A stretch of DNA of 64,000 nucleotides, from positions 5,071-69,070 of the forward strand of contig JBBSEW010000012.1 of assembly GCA_038239305.1 (NCBI GenBank), in the 5' to 3' direction. The number at the start of each line of letters is the position of its first letter. Position 1 is the stretch's first letter. Shown here piece after piece: positions 7,633-16,450 of this stretch. This DNA comes from JALYUA01 sp038239305. Lineage in GTDB: Bacteria > Acidobacteriota > Thermoanaerobaculia > UBA5066 > Gp7-AA6. A model generated the notes under the pieces. The model was given only the letters and a program-made list of their open reading frames with translations. It had not been told where the DNA came from and did not search any database. The position numbers and the translations under genes are program-made.

Positions 7633-8577
7633 TTGCCCACCCCACCAGCGCCCGGAGACTACGACGCCGTCATCATCGGAGGAGGGCCCGCGGGCCTCTC
7701 CGCTGCGCTCGTTCTCGGCCGAAGCCGCCGCCGCGTGCTCGTGTGCGACACGTCCCGGCCCCGCAATATCTCCTCGCGCGCCATGCACGCGTACCTGTCT
7801 CGAGACGGCGCCGATCCGGCTGAATTTCTTCGGATTGCGCGCGACCAGCTCGCGCCGTACGGTGTCGAGCTTCTCCTCCGCGAAGCCATCGACGTCGCGC
7901 CGACGCCGTCGGGATTCCGGGTCGCGCTCGGAGACGGGAGGTCCGTGTCCTGCCGGAAGGTGGTCCTGGCGACCGGTGTCGTGGACCGGCTCCCGGCGAT
8001 CGAGGGAATCGCGGACTTTTTCGGCCGGAGCGTATTCCACTGCCCCTATTGCGACGGCTGGGAGGTGCGGGACCGGCGTCTCGCCGCGTACGGCCCCGCC
8101 CGGAAGGCCTTCGGGCTCGCCCGCGGTCTGCTCACCTGGAGCCGCGACGTCGTCCTCTGCACGGGTGGTGTCGGAGGCTTGACGCGGGAGGATCGGGCGA
8201 CCCTGGCGCGCGAAGGGATCTCCATACGAGAAGAGCCGATCGTGCGGCTCGAGGGAAAGGACGGAAACCTGCGCCGGATCATGTTTGCTTCGGGCGTGGC
8301 CCTCGAACGGGAAGCCCTCTTTTTCGAGACAGGCCAGTATCAGCGCTCGGCGCTCGCGGAGAAACTGGGCTGCGAGTTCAACGCGAAGGGAACCGTACGC
8401 ACCAACAGAGCCGGCGGGACGCGCGTGCCCGGCATCTTCGTGGCCGGCGATGCATCCGAAGACGTGCAGCTCGTCATCGTGGCGGCGGCCGAAGGCGCGA
8501 AAGCCGGGATGGCCATCAATCGGGAGCTGCAGATCGAAGACCTCGCGGCGGCGGCGCCAAGAAAGCCCGCACGGTAG
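7633..8577 (+). CDS. Thioredoxin-reductase-like FAD/NAD(P) oxidoreductase
   Basis: A 314-residue flavoprotein. FAD-binding GGGPAG lies near residue 18 (DYDAVIIGGGPAGLSAALVL), a redox-active CPYC pair sits mid-protein (VFHCPYCDGWEVRD), and the second FAD contact IFVAGDASEDVQLV lies near the C-terminus. This layout is that of low-molecular-weight thioredoxin reductases and their GliT-like relatives. The central NADP Rossmann motif GxGxxA is poorly preserved (AYGPARKAFGLARG), so the electron donor is uncertain. The frame is open far upstream, overlapping the kinase gene; TTG 7633 with GGAG 8 bases upstream is chosen because it begins just before the first beta strand. It diverges from the kinase. 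Confidence 0.85.
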   Translation: MPTPPAPGDYDAVIIGGGPAGLSAALVLGRSRRRVLVCDTSRPRNISSRAMHAYLSRDGADPAEFLRIARDQLAPYGVELLLREAIDVAPTPSGFRVALGDGRSVSCRKVVLATGVVDRLPAIEGIADFFGRSVFHCPYCDGWEVRDRRLAAYGPARKAFGLARGLLTWSRDVVLCTGGVGGLTREDRATLAREGISIREEPIVRLEGKDGNLRRIMFASGVALEREALFFETGQYQRSALAEKLGCEFNAKGTVRTNRAGGTRVPGIFVAGDASEDVQLVIVAAAEGAKAGMAINRELQIEDLAAAAPRKPAR

Positions 8578-8589
8578 AATCAGCGGAAC

Positions 8590-9528
8590 ATGGAGGCGAG
8601 ATCGGGAAGCGAGGCGACCCCGACCGCGCCGAGCCCCGGCCGCTCCGCCGTCCTGATTCTCCAGTCTGCGCGACCCGCTCAGTGGGTCAAGAATCTCGTC
8701 CTTCCGCTTCCGTTCGTGTTCGGGGGAGCGCTTGCCTCCGGAAGAGGCTGGCGTCTCGCGACGGCGGGGTTCGCGGTTCTGTGCGTGGTGACGAGCGCGA
8801 TTTATCTGCTGAATGACGTGATGGACCGGGAACGGGATCGCGCCCATCCCGTCAAGCGCCACCGTCCCCTCGCCGCCGGCCTGCTCCGCCCCTCGGTCGC
8901 GCTCGGAGCGGCCGCGGCGCTCGCCGCGGGCGGAATCGCCGGCTCGTTCCTCCTTGCCGTCCCGTTCGGTCAGTGGATCGCGCTGTATGCCGGCCTGATG
9001 GTCGCGTACTCGCTCTGGCTGAAAAGGGTTCCCTATCTCGAGGCTCTGATCGTGGCCGCGGGCCTGCCGTTGAGAGCGCTCGCGGGCGCTGCGCTCGCCG
9101 GGCTCGCTCCATCCCTGTTCCTGATGGGCTGCGCTTACCTGCTGGCGCTCTTCCTGGTCGTCGGAAAGAGGCAGTGGGAGCTGCACCACGCCGGGGCTCG
9201 GGCGGGAGCCTCTTCGGAGCACCGGGGCGTCCTGGCCTCCTATGGAGCCGAAGAGCTCGACTTTCTGTTCGTCGTCACGGCCCTCACGACCGTTGCCGCT
9301 TACTCCGTCTACAGCGTGATTCCCTCGACGCTCCAGCTTCATCGTGGTCATTCCTTCGCTCCCACGGTTCCATTCGTCGTCCTCGGAATCGCGCGCTATG
9401 TCCGGCTGGTGTACCGGCGGGGCGGCGGAGGCAACCCGACCCAGGCACTCCTGATCGATGACCCGTGGCTTCTCCTGATCGTCGTCGGTTGGGTCGGGAT
9501 GGCGGGCTGGATCATCTACGGTCGTTGA
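8590..9528 (+). CDS. UbiA-family prenyltransferase (decaprenyl-phosphate phosphoribosyltransferase-like)
   Basis: A 312-residue polytopic membrane protein. The first Asp-rich motif is NDVMDRERD (residues 75-83), followed by HPVKRHRPLAAG; the second half has YSLWLKRVPYLEALIVAAGLPLRALAGA. These features, together with the N-terminal RPAQWVKNLVLPLPFVFGG, match the UbiA subgroup that includes decaprenyl-phosphate phosphoribosyltransferase, which makes a polyprenyl-phosphate pentose donor. It begins 12 bases after the flavoprotein and is followed by a GT2 and, convergently, by GT-C enzymes that need polyprenyl-phosphate sugars, so a role in donor supply is likely but unproven. Confidence 0.85.
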   Translation: MEARSGSEATPTAPSPGRSAVLILQSARPAQWVKNLVLPLPFVFGGALASGRGWRLATAGFAVLCVVTSAIYLLNDVMDRERDRAHPVKRHRPLAAGLLRPSVALGAAAALAAGGIAGSFLLAVPFGQWIALYAGLMVAYSLWLKRVPYLEALIVAAGLPLRALAGAALAGLAPSLFLMGCAYLLALFLVVGKRQWELHHAGARAGASSEHRGVLASYGAEELDFLFVVTALTTVAAYSVYSVIPSTLQLHRGHSFAPTVPFVVLGIARYVRLVYRRGGGGNPTQALLIDDPWLLLIVVGWVGMAGWIIYGR

Positions 9529-9691
9529 GCACAGGGAAACCGGCGCCGCATTCCCGGCCGACCGTTGGGGTACAGTTCACTCCGAGCCGGGGACGGCCGA
9601 GCGGCACTCCCCGCGCCGAGAGCCCTTCGGAATCCGGCCCCGGATGCCATCCCTCGAAACGAAACGCGGGAAGAAGAGCGAAGAGTGAAGC

Positions 9692-10468
9692 ATGTCCTCT
9701 GAAAAGAAACCGGACCTCGGGGTCGCCTTTCTCGCGTACAACGAAGAGGAGTTGATCGCGAAGACGGTCGCGGAAGCGGTCTCCTCGCTCTCGGCGGTAC
9801 CGGGGCTCGACTGGCGGATCTTGATCGTCGACGATGGAAGCCGGGACCGGACCGGCGAGCTCGCCGACGGGCTGGCGAAGGAGAATCCGCGCATTTCCGT
9901 GTTCCACCATGCCGGAAACAAGGGTTACGCCGTCGCGACCGAGACCGCCCTCCGCAACACGCCGGGCGAGGTCGTCATGGTCGTCGACGGCGACGGGCAG
10001 CACACGATGGCGGACGCGCCGGACTTTCTCGCGGCCATCGCCGGGGGCGCCGACGTCGTTTTCGGATGGAAGAAGAAGCGCCATGACCCGTTCGCCCGCC
10101 TGATCCTCTCGAAAGGCCTCAACCAGTTCTCCCACTGGCTGCTCGGCTCTCCGCTTCACGACATCAACGGCGGCTGCCGCGCGTTCCGGCGCGACGTGGC
10201 GCGGCGGATTGAGATCAAGCACCGCATCAATTTCGTGGGCGACGAGATCTACGCGCGCTGCCGGATCGCCGGGTGGAATGTCGCGGAAGTGGTCGTCCGT
10301 CACTTCCCTCGCGAGGCCGGACAGAGCATCCACCGCCCGTGGAAAATGCTGGGCACGATCCGCCGCGTGATTCGCTACCTCTTCGACCTGCGCGAGGAAA
10401 TGCGCCGCGCCGATCGCCTGAAGCGCCTCGTGCAGTCTCGCAAGGATCCGTCCCCTCCGGCCCGATAG
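9692..10468 (+). CDS. GT2 glycosyltransferase (polyprenyl-phosphate mannosyltransferase-like)
   Basis: A 258-residue GT-A enzyme with the nucleotide-binding VDDGSRDRT at residues 46-54 and the metal-binding VVDGDGQH (DxD). The length and single soluble domain match dolichyl/polyprenyl-phosphate sugar synthases lacking membrane helices. Family knowledge: these transfer a hexose from a nucleotide sugar to polyprenyl phosphate at the inner membrane face. Its product is the donor type used by the GT39/Agl23-like enzymes encoded convergently downstream. The 163-base gap to the UbiA gene holds no recognisable site; ATG 9692 has GAGTGAAGC upstream. Confidence 0.9.
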   Translation: MSSEKKPDLGVAFLAYNEEELIAKTVAEAVSSLSAVPGLDWRILIVDDGSRDRTGELADGLAKENPRISVFHHAGNKGYAVATETALRNTPGEVVMVVDGDGQHTMADAPDFLAAIAGGADVVFGWKKKRHDPFARLILSKGLNQFSHWLLGSPLHDINGGCRAFRRDVARRIEIKHRINFVGDEIYARCRIAGWNVAEVVVRHFPREAGQSIHRPWKMLGTIRRVIRYLFDLREEMRRADRLKRLVQSRKDPSPPAR

Positions 10469-10523
10469 TCTCGCGATCGAGCAGGCATCGGCGGCTTCTT
10501 CCGGGCGGTCCCGGGATTCGCCG

Positions 10524-12599
10524 TCAACGGAAACGGATTTCGCGGAACTCGACGTTCGCCGGAGCGGAGCCGTCCCCGTCGGTGACCTCGATCCGGACGC
10601 GTGTTGCGAGAACGGGCGCGCCGGGCAGGCCGAACGTGAACTCGTCCTGCGCGGGCCGGTTCGCGCCGGTCAGCTCGGCCACCCTCGCCTCGCCGGACCC
10701 TAGAAAGGCCCGCACGGTCGCGTGGAAAAGAGGTGTCGCTCCCAGGCTCATCACGACCTCGCGCAGAGGTCTGGCGGAAGGGAATCGAATGTCGACGAAC
10801 ATCGGATTCGCTTCGAGGCCCCGGAGGAAGGTGTCCCGGCGGCCATCGAACAGGTCCGCGACGCTGCCCAGGTCGCTCCGGGAGTGCTCGACACGCCATC
10901 GCTCGCCGCCGACGATAGCGTCCTCGGTTTGCGGCATGGAGCGCGCGGCGGCTTCCGCTGCAAAGAGCGCAGTCGCATCCTCGGAATAGCGCAGTCTCAC
11001 GAACCGGAATCCGGGTGAGCCGTCCGGATACGGGATCGTGCGAAACGGAGCATCGACGGCGAACTTGCCGCTTTCGATCGCCACATTCCATTCTTCGCCG
11101 GTCATCACGAATTCCTCGTTGCCGTTCAACGGCTTCGGATGGAGGTCCCACTCGCGGATGTCCCGGAGGTGGACTCGGGCCGTCTCCGCGTCATCCAGAA
11201 AGAAGGCGATGAGCTCCTGGGGACGGTTCGCCCACGCCGAGGTGAGCATGACCTCCGCGTTCGGCGAATGGCGGAGCTCCTCCCGGATCGCCCCGAAGAT
11301 CTGCGGCGCCCCCCACTGGATTCCGTAGAAGCCGAAGTCCCGGGTCCACGCCGTCGCGCCCCCGAGCGCGTTCCGGGTGAGCCGTCCGTTCTCGAGTCCG
11401 AGGGCGAGGCCGAGGGCGAGGGCGATCGGCGCGGCGGGTAACGGGAGCCGCACGAGCCGGCGAAAGAGCCAGTCCAGTCCGACGACCGTCAGGAGGGTGG
11501 CGGGAACGAGCATGGCGAGGAGCCGAAGAACCTGGAGGTTCGCGGCGGCGGCCGAAAACGGAACTCCCAGAGATGAGAGAAGCACGGCGCGATGCAGAGA
11601 AGACTCGCGGAACCTCCGCAGGCACACGAACACGCCGATTGCCACGAGAGGCGCGAAGACGGGCGGGAAAAAGGGTCTCTCGCCCATGCGATGGCGCTCG
11701 CCCTCCTCGAGGTTGGGACGGAACCAGTACCGCGGATCGAATCCCTCCGCATACGTGCGGGCAAAAAGGCCCAGCTTCCGAGACAGGGGGAGCGGTTGTG
11801 TCCAGTACGAATCGAGCAGGGCGAGCTGGGATTGGACGGCGCCGGGGTGAAGCCGGCGGTAGCGAACATAGGGAGAAGCGAGCACGAGGGCGAGGAGAAA
11901 TGCGCCCGCCAGAAGTGCGGGTCTCGCGCGCATCACGCGGACGTGGTGTCGGAAATCCGAGAAGAACAGTGCGATGCCGGTGACGAGCATGACTCCCTGT
12001 CCCGCCGTGTACGCGTAGAACGTCGCCGCGCCGAAGATCAGGACCGCGATGATCCAGCGAGGCCCGCGCTCGCGGTAGAGGGAATAGGCCCACAGAAAGA
12101 GAAAGAAGAAGGACGCCATCATCACCGACTCGAAACCGAGGCGCGCGTGCACGAACAGGAGAGCGGTCGCGCCGGCGACGAGGGGAGCGGACCACCAGAG
12201 CCGGTTGCGCATCTCCCGCAGAGCGAGGGCTCCCCCGGCGACTCCGAAAGTCGTCACGAGGGCCGTGGTCGCGCGCACGCAGGCGATGCTCTTTCCGAAA
12301 ACCCACACGGGGACCAGGTGGAGGTAGACGGACAGACTGACCGCCCAGCGGTTCTCGTTCAAGAAGTAGGGGGGCAGGAAGACCCCGGTCGGGTCGCGGA
12401 AATGGTTCTGAAGGAGCTGCGTGGCCGCGTTGGCCTGCAGGGCCTCGTCGCAGAAGAAGAAGGCGGGGAAGCGCGTTATGCCGACGAGCCGCGTGACCAG
12501 GTAGGTGACGAGCGAGAATGCGAACAGGGCCCATTCGAGCCGGGCCGTATGGGGCGCCGGTGCCGGTCCACGGGGCGGCGGGGGAGCCGGAGAGGTCAG
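10524..12599 (-). CDS. GT39-like membrane glycosyltransferase with C-terminal discoidin-like domain; start unresolved
   Basis: Multi-pass protein (about 12 hydrophobic segments) with the catalytic-type motif FFFCDEALQ right after the first helix (LFAFSLVTYLVTRLVG), as in the GT-C/GT39 family. The last 150 residues (SVADLFDGRRDTFLRG... VEFREIRF) resemble an F5/8-type galactose-binding sandwich. The first in-frame canonical start is TTG 12362, which would delete helix 1 and the Asp. No ATG, GTG or TTG exists between it and the in-frame stop at 12644-12642. The end given is CTG 12599. A GTG at 12616 overlaps the previous stop (GTGA) but is in another frame and meets TGA after six codons, so one missing base is likely. 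Last gene of the eight-gene block. Confidence 0.8.
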   Translation of the reverse strand: MTSPAPPPPRGPAPAPHTARLEWALFAFSLVTYLVTRLVGITRFPAFFFCDEALQANAATQLLQNHFRDPTGVFLPPYFLNENRWAVSLSVYLHLVPVWVFGKSIACVRATTALVTTFGVAGGALALREMRNRLWWSAPLVAGATALLFVHARLGFESVMMASFFFLFLWAYSLYRERGPRWIIAVLIFGAATFYAYTAGQGVMLVTGIALFFSDFRHHVRVMRARPALLAGAFLLALVLASPYVRYRRLHPGAVQSQLALLDSYWTQPLPLSRKLGLFARTYAEGFDPRYWFRPNLEEGERHRMGERPFFPPVFAPLVAIGVFVCLRRFRESSLHRAVLLSSLGVPFSAAAANLQVLRLLAMLVPATLLTVVGLDWLFRRLVRLPLPAAPIALALGLALGLENGRLTRNALGGATAWTRDFGFYGIQWGAPQIFGAIREELRHSPNAEVMLTSAWANRPQELIAFFLDDAETARVHLRDIREWDLHPKPLNGNEEFVMTGEEWNVAIESGKFAVDAPFRTIPYPDGSPGFRFVRLRYSEDATALFAAEAAARSMPQTEDAIVGGERWRVEHSRSDLGSVADLFDGRRDTFLRGLEANPMFVDIRFPSARPLREVVMSLGATPLFHATVRAFLGSGEARVAELTGANRPAQDEFTFGLPGAPVLATRVRIEVTDGDGSAPANVEFREIRFR

Positions 12600-12612
12600 G
12601 CCCGGATGCGCC

Positions 12613-15399
12613 TCACGGGAGAACCGCCGTGAGCGCCCACGTCAGGATCCGATCCGTCGACCGGTCGGAGACGATGACGCGGCCGTAGGGATCGATCGCG
12701 ATTCCGGTGGGCTGTTTGAACTCCCCGTCGGCTTTCCAGGAGCGACGCATGGTTCCGCGCACGTCATAGACGGCGATCCGGCCGGCCCAGGCGTCCGTCA
12801 CGAAGAGCATGTCTCCCGGTCCGATCGCGAGATACGGCTCCGTGTAGAAGTCCTTCCATCCGGAGACGGGGAACTGGCGCAGGAACTTGCCCTCGCCGTC
12901 GAAGACCTGGATTCGGTGATTTCCGGTGTCGGCGACGTAAATGTCTCCGGCCGGATCCGCGGCCAGGCCCACGGGCTCCACGAACTGCCCCGGCCCGCTG
13001 CCATCGCCCCCGAAGTCGCCGAGCCGTTTTCCGTCCCGGTCGAAACGCACGATTTTCTTGTTGCCCGTGTCGGCGACGAACACGACGTCTCGGGATACGA
13101 CGACGGCGCGCGGGCCGAAGAGCGCGTTCTCGGGTCCCCCGATCGCGGCGAGAGCCCGGCCGTCGGCCGAATAGTGCACGACGCGGGCGTTCCAGGTGTC
13201 CGCAACCCACAGGTCCCCGCGGGAGTCGATGGCGACGCCTCCCGGTTCATTGAACTCGGCCAGGCCCGCGCCTTTGCTGCCGAACTGCCGGACGAACTGG
13301 CCTGTCCCGTCGAAGACCTGGATGCGGTTGTTCTTCGAATCCGCCACGTAGAGAGTCCCGCGTCCATCCGTCGCGACGCCGCGAGGCTCGAGGAATTGAC
13401 CCGGACCGTTTCCCGCCCCCCCGGCGGTCTTGGCCGGCGGAACGATGCCGGCCTCCCCGTTGTAGTCGCGGGTCGTCGGATCCTTGAGGGGAATGTGCAG
13501 GGGCTCGAGCGCTCCCGTGCCCGCGAGATCCTTGCGGACGAAAAAAGTCGCATCCTGCGATCCGATCGGACTCCAGATTTCGTGAGAGATCCACAGCGAG
13601 AAGAGATCGGCGATCGTGGGACGCGCGCGATTCTTTCCTTCGGCGGCGACCTTGTTCGGGAACCACCAGGCGCGTATCGGCACCCGGGTGGCGGTGTACT
13701 GCTCCCCGAGCTGCTTCTCGAGCCCTCCCTGCGGATCCCAGTCGGTCACGATGATGGGCGTGGACGCCTCATCGACGCGCGTGGCCCACGAGGTGCGCAC
13801 GTCCCGCAGATACCATGTGAGCGGCCAGGAAGCCTCGCCCGTGACCGTGATCACGTTCTGACCCTCCGGAACGCGGCTCTTCGCCTTGTCCACCGCCTCG
13901 AGGGCGCGGACCAGATCCTTCGTCGTCTGAACGTAGGCCAGCATTTCGGCGTGGCCCGGCTCTTTCGCGATGTCGTGCGCGCCGTATCGGAAACACGCGA
14001 GATACATTCCGGACGCGTTGACGGCGAGCAGCGCGCCCACGGCGACGAGAGCCAGGCGCGGACCGCTGCGGCGCCGCTCGCGCCAGAGGTCCGCGAGGGA
14101 CAGCCCGGCGAGGATCGTGAGCGGCAGCAGCGCGTGCACGGTGAGCCAGGGAACCTTCTCCCGCGCCCACCCGTAGATGACGAGAGACCCGAGAGTCCAG
14201 AAGATCGTGAAGCGGAGCATCGGCGAAGCGGCGGCTCCCTCGCTCCCGTCCGCGGAAGGAGCGGGCCGGCGCAACAGGCCGATCGCCGCCACGAGGCCGG
14301 CGGCGGCGATCAGGAGGGGTACCCACTTTTCGATCGGCCCCTTCCCGGGGAGGAACCCGGCGACGAGCGCCGCGATTGTGATGCCAGCCGACGCGCAGGC
14401 GACCGACTGGATGAACGGGTCGCGCCGAACTTCGCGGCGGCGCAGGAGGAGAAGGGCCGCGGCGAGCGTGCCCGTCTCGTACATGAGCATCTGCGGCAGG
14501 TAGTAGTACCAGGGGCCGGGAATGCGTGCGATCGAGTGCTGGCCCATCCAGTAGCCGATCGCCCGAGGAATGGCCCGCCACCAATCGTCGGGATAGCGGC
14601 CGAACGCGGAGTAGAGGATGGACCAGACCGAAAGGAAAACGACGGCCGCGATGATGATCGGCGTCCGCCTTTCCCGGGCCCACCCGATGGCCCGGTCGGC
14701 GGTCGAACGGGCCCCGCCGTCCGCGCGGGAGAGCCAGCGCTGCGCAAACGTCCACGCGCCGAAGATCACGAACAGAACGCCCGTCATGTAGGCGTTCTCC
14801 TTCGTCGCTCCGGCGAGAGCGAAAGAGACGGCGGAGAATGTCAGCCAGCGGGAGCGGTCCGTCTCCAGAAACTTCCGGAATCCCACGATGGTGCCGAACG
14901 TGAAAGCGAGCGAGTACAGGTCTTCCCGGATGAATCGCGAGAAATACGTCAGGTGGGGGGAGATGAGAACGAGCAGGGCATACGCGACGGCCGCTTCAAT
15001 TCCGAACCAGGCCGCGAGAGGGATGGCCAGGAGGACGAGCCCCACGCCGAAGAGTGCGGGGAGAAAGCGGGCGGACGCGTTCGTCGCTCCGGCGATCTTG
15101 TAGACGAGCGCATTCGCATAGTAGAGAAATGGCCCGTGGTACGCGGGGTCGTACTTCCACGTGCCCTCGAGCCCGAGCTGCCGGGACTGGAATGCGTGAA
15201 TCGACTCATCGTGATGAAGGGGACGCTCCCCGAGGCGCGCGAAACGCGTGACCAGGAGCACCGCGGCGAAGAGCAGGAGCGCCGCGACCCGGAGATTCCG
15301 CCGGCCGTTGCCGTTTCCGCTTATGTAAGCGGCGTCGGGCGTGGGAGCCGCCTTGGCGCGGCCGGTTGACCCGGTCGCCGGGCTCGGAGTCGATTCCAT
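12613..15399 (-). CDS. Agl23-like GT-C membrane protein fused to NHL beta-propeller
   Basis: 928 residues. Residues 35-560 are a polytopic GT-C domain with HHDESIHAF (62-70), YHGPFLYYANALVYKI and FSRFIREDLYSLAFTFG, the signature region of the TIGR03663 family (flippase-activity-associated Agl23 in archaeal N-glycosylation; also in some bacteria). From about residue 660 the protein contains NHL repeats, each with a GVA..GxLYVADxxNxRIQVFD core; about six blades are visible (for example LYVADSKNNRIQVFDG, IYVADTGNHRIQVFDGEG). The propeller would lie on the periplasmic side if topology follows the family. ATG 15399 starts 10 bases after the lipoprotein gene. Confidence 0.88.
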   Translation of the reverse strand: MESTPSPATGSTGRAKAAPTPDAAYISGNGNGRRNLRVAALLLFAAVLLVTRFARLGERPLHHDESIHAFQSRQLGLEGTWKYDPAYHGPFLYYANALVYKIAGATNASARFLPALFGVGLVLLAIPLAAWFGIEAAVAYALLVLISPHLTYFSRFIREDLYSLAFTFGTIVGFRKFLETDRSRWLTFSAVSFALAGATKENAYMTGVLFVIFGAWTFAQRWLSRADGGARSTADRAIGWARERRTPIIIAAVVFLSVWSILYSAFGRYPDDWWRAIPRAIGYWMGQHSIARIPGPWYYYLPQMLMYETGTLAAALLLLRRREVRRDPFIQSVACASAGITIAALVAGFLPGKGPIEKWVPLLIAAAGLVAAIGLLRRPAPSADGSEGAAASPMLRFTIFWTLGSLVIYGWAREKVPWLTVHALLPLTILAGLSLADLWRERRRSGPRLALVAVGALLAVNASGMYLACFRYGAHDIAKEPGHAEMLAYVQTTKDLVRALEAVDKAKSRVPEGQNVITVTGEASWPLTWYLRDVRTSWATRVDEASTPIIVTDWDPQGGLEKQLGEQYTATRVPIRAWWFPNKVAAEGKNRARPTIADLFSLWISHEIWSPIGSQDATFFVRKDLAGTGALEPLHIPLKDPTTRDYNGEAGIVPPAKTAGGAGNGPGQFLEPRGVATDGRGTLYVADSKNNRIQVFDGTGQFVRQFGSKGAGLAEFNEPGGVAIDSRGDLWVADTWNARVVHYSADGRALAAIGGPENALFGPRAVVVSRDVVFVADTGNKKIVRFDRDGKRLGDFGGDGSGPGQFVEPVGLAADPAGDIYVADTGNHRIQVFDGEGKFLRQFPVSGWKDFYTEPYLAIGPGDMLFVTDAWAGRIAVYDVRGTMRRSWKADGEFKQPTGIAIDPYGRVIVSDRSTDRILTWALTAVLP

Positions 15400-15409
15400 G
15401 AATTCGGAG

Positions 15410-16450
15410 TTACTTCTCGAGCGGGATGCGGACGACCGTGCTGGAGTCCGTATTCACGACGTAGAGCAGACGGTTCTTGCGGTCGATCGCGACACCGGTC
15501 GGCCGCGCAAACGGCTTTCCGTCGGCGTCCGCCTTCCAGCGCTTGATCTCCCGACCGTTGTGATCGAGGCGGGTCACGGCCTGTCCTTCGGAATCGCTGA
15601 TGTAGACCGTCTCGTCGCGGTCGACGTCGAGGTACGGCTCGGCGTTGCCGTTCCATCCGTCGACCTTCCAGCGGGCCTTGAACCGCCCCTGACCGTCGAG
15701 GATCTGGATGCGTTTGTTTCCGACGTCCGCGACATACACGTTGCCTGACGGACCGACGGCGATTCCCATCGGACCGGCGAACTGCTCGGGCCCGGCGCCT
15801 GCCTTGCCGACCGGCTTCGGATTCGCGAGGTCGGCGTCGCACATCACGATCCGATTGTTGCCCGAGTCCGCGATGTAGACGTGCCCGTCCGATCCGACGG
15901 CAATGCCGTGCGGCCCGTAGAGGTCCGCCGCCATTTTGCCGCGGACTTCGCCGGCGGTCGAAAACCGCTCGACGCCGGTTCGCCACGTGTCCGCGACGTA
16001 GACATTGTCGCCGTGGACGGCGATCCCGCACGGATCCTTCATGGCATACGCTCCCTCGCCGACTCCGCCCCAGCCCCCGAACGAGCCGCCGTTGGCGTCG
16101 AAGATCCGGACGGCGGCATGGCTGAAATCCGCGATCCAGACTTTTCCCGCGTCGTCGACCGCGATGGCCCGGGCATGCGCCAGGCCTCCGAAGGGTCCCT
16201 GACGGGTGTCCGGCTGGCCCGAGATATGCGGTCCGAGGTCCCCTGCGGCCGGGGCCGGCGCTGTCGCCGCCGACGGGTTTCCGCCCGTCGCTCCCGGCGT
16301 GCCGCCCGCATCCGCCGCGCCCGGCGCGGTCTTCTCTCCCTTGTGGCAACCGCCGGAGAGAGCCGCCAAAAGGACGAGAAGCGCCGCGACCGCGGCCGAT
16401 TCGAGTGTGTGCCGGGCGGCGGAGAGCCCACTCGGCGTCGGATTTTTCAT
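15410..16450 (-). CDS. NHL-repeat lipoprotein
   Basis: 346 residues. An N-terminal lipoprotein signal (VAALLVLLAALSGGC, lipobox LSGGC) is followed by a Gly/Ala/Pro linker to about residue 75 and then NHL blades (VWIADFSHAAVRIFDANGG, VYVADTWRTGVERFS, VYIADSGNNRIVMCD, VYVADVGNKRIQILD, LLYVVNTDSSTVVRIPLEK). Blade order and spacing closely follow the propeller at the end of the upstream fusion protein, so this is a free paralogue of that domain. The true start is ATG 16450, which overlaps the preceding stop (ATGA); a longer frame running upstream is not used. Ribosome site AAAGGAAA. Confidence 0.9.
   Translation of the reverse strand: MKNPTPSGLSAARHTLESAAVAALLVLLAALSGGCHKGEKTAPGAADAGGTPGATGGNPSAATAPAPAAGDLGPHISGQPDTRQGPFGGLAHARAIAVDDAGKVWIADFSHAAVRIFDANGGSFGGWGGVGEGAYAMKDPCGIAVHGDNVYVADTWRTGVERFSTAGEVRGKMAADLYGPHGIAVGSDGHVYIADSGNNRIVMCDADLANPKPVGKAGAGPEQFAGPMGIAVGPSGNVYVADVGNKRIQILDGQGRFKARWKVDGWNGNAEPYLDVDRDETVYISDSEGQAVTRLDHNGREIKRWKADADGKPFARPTGVAIDRKNRLLYVVNTDSSTVVRIPLEK

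Noticed and set aside
7573..9351. 592-codon minus-strand open frame
   Set aside because: Antisense to the flavoprotein and UbiA genes, both of which have strong family motifs.
12505..15369. 954-codon plus-strand open frame
   Set aside because: It is antisense to the Agl23-NHL gene and has an Arg/Glu/Gly-dominated composition without motifs. Long antisense frames are expected at this G+C content.
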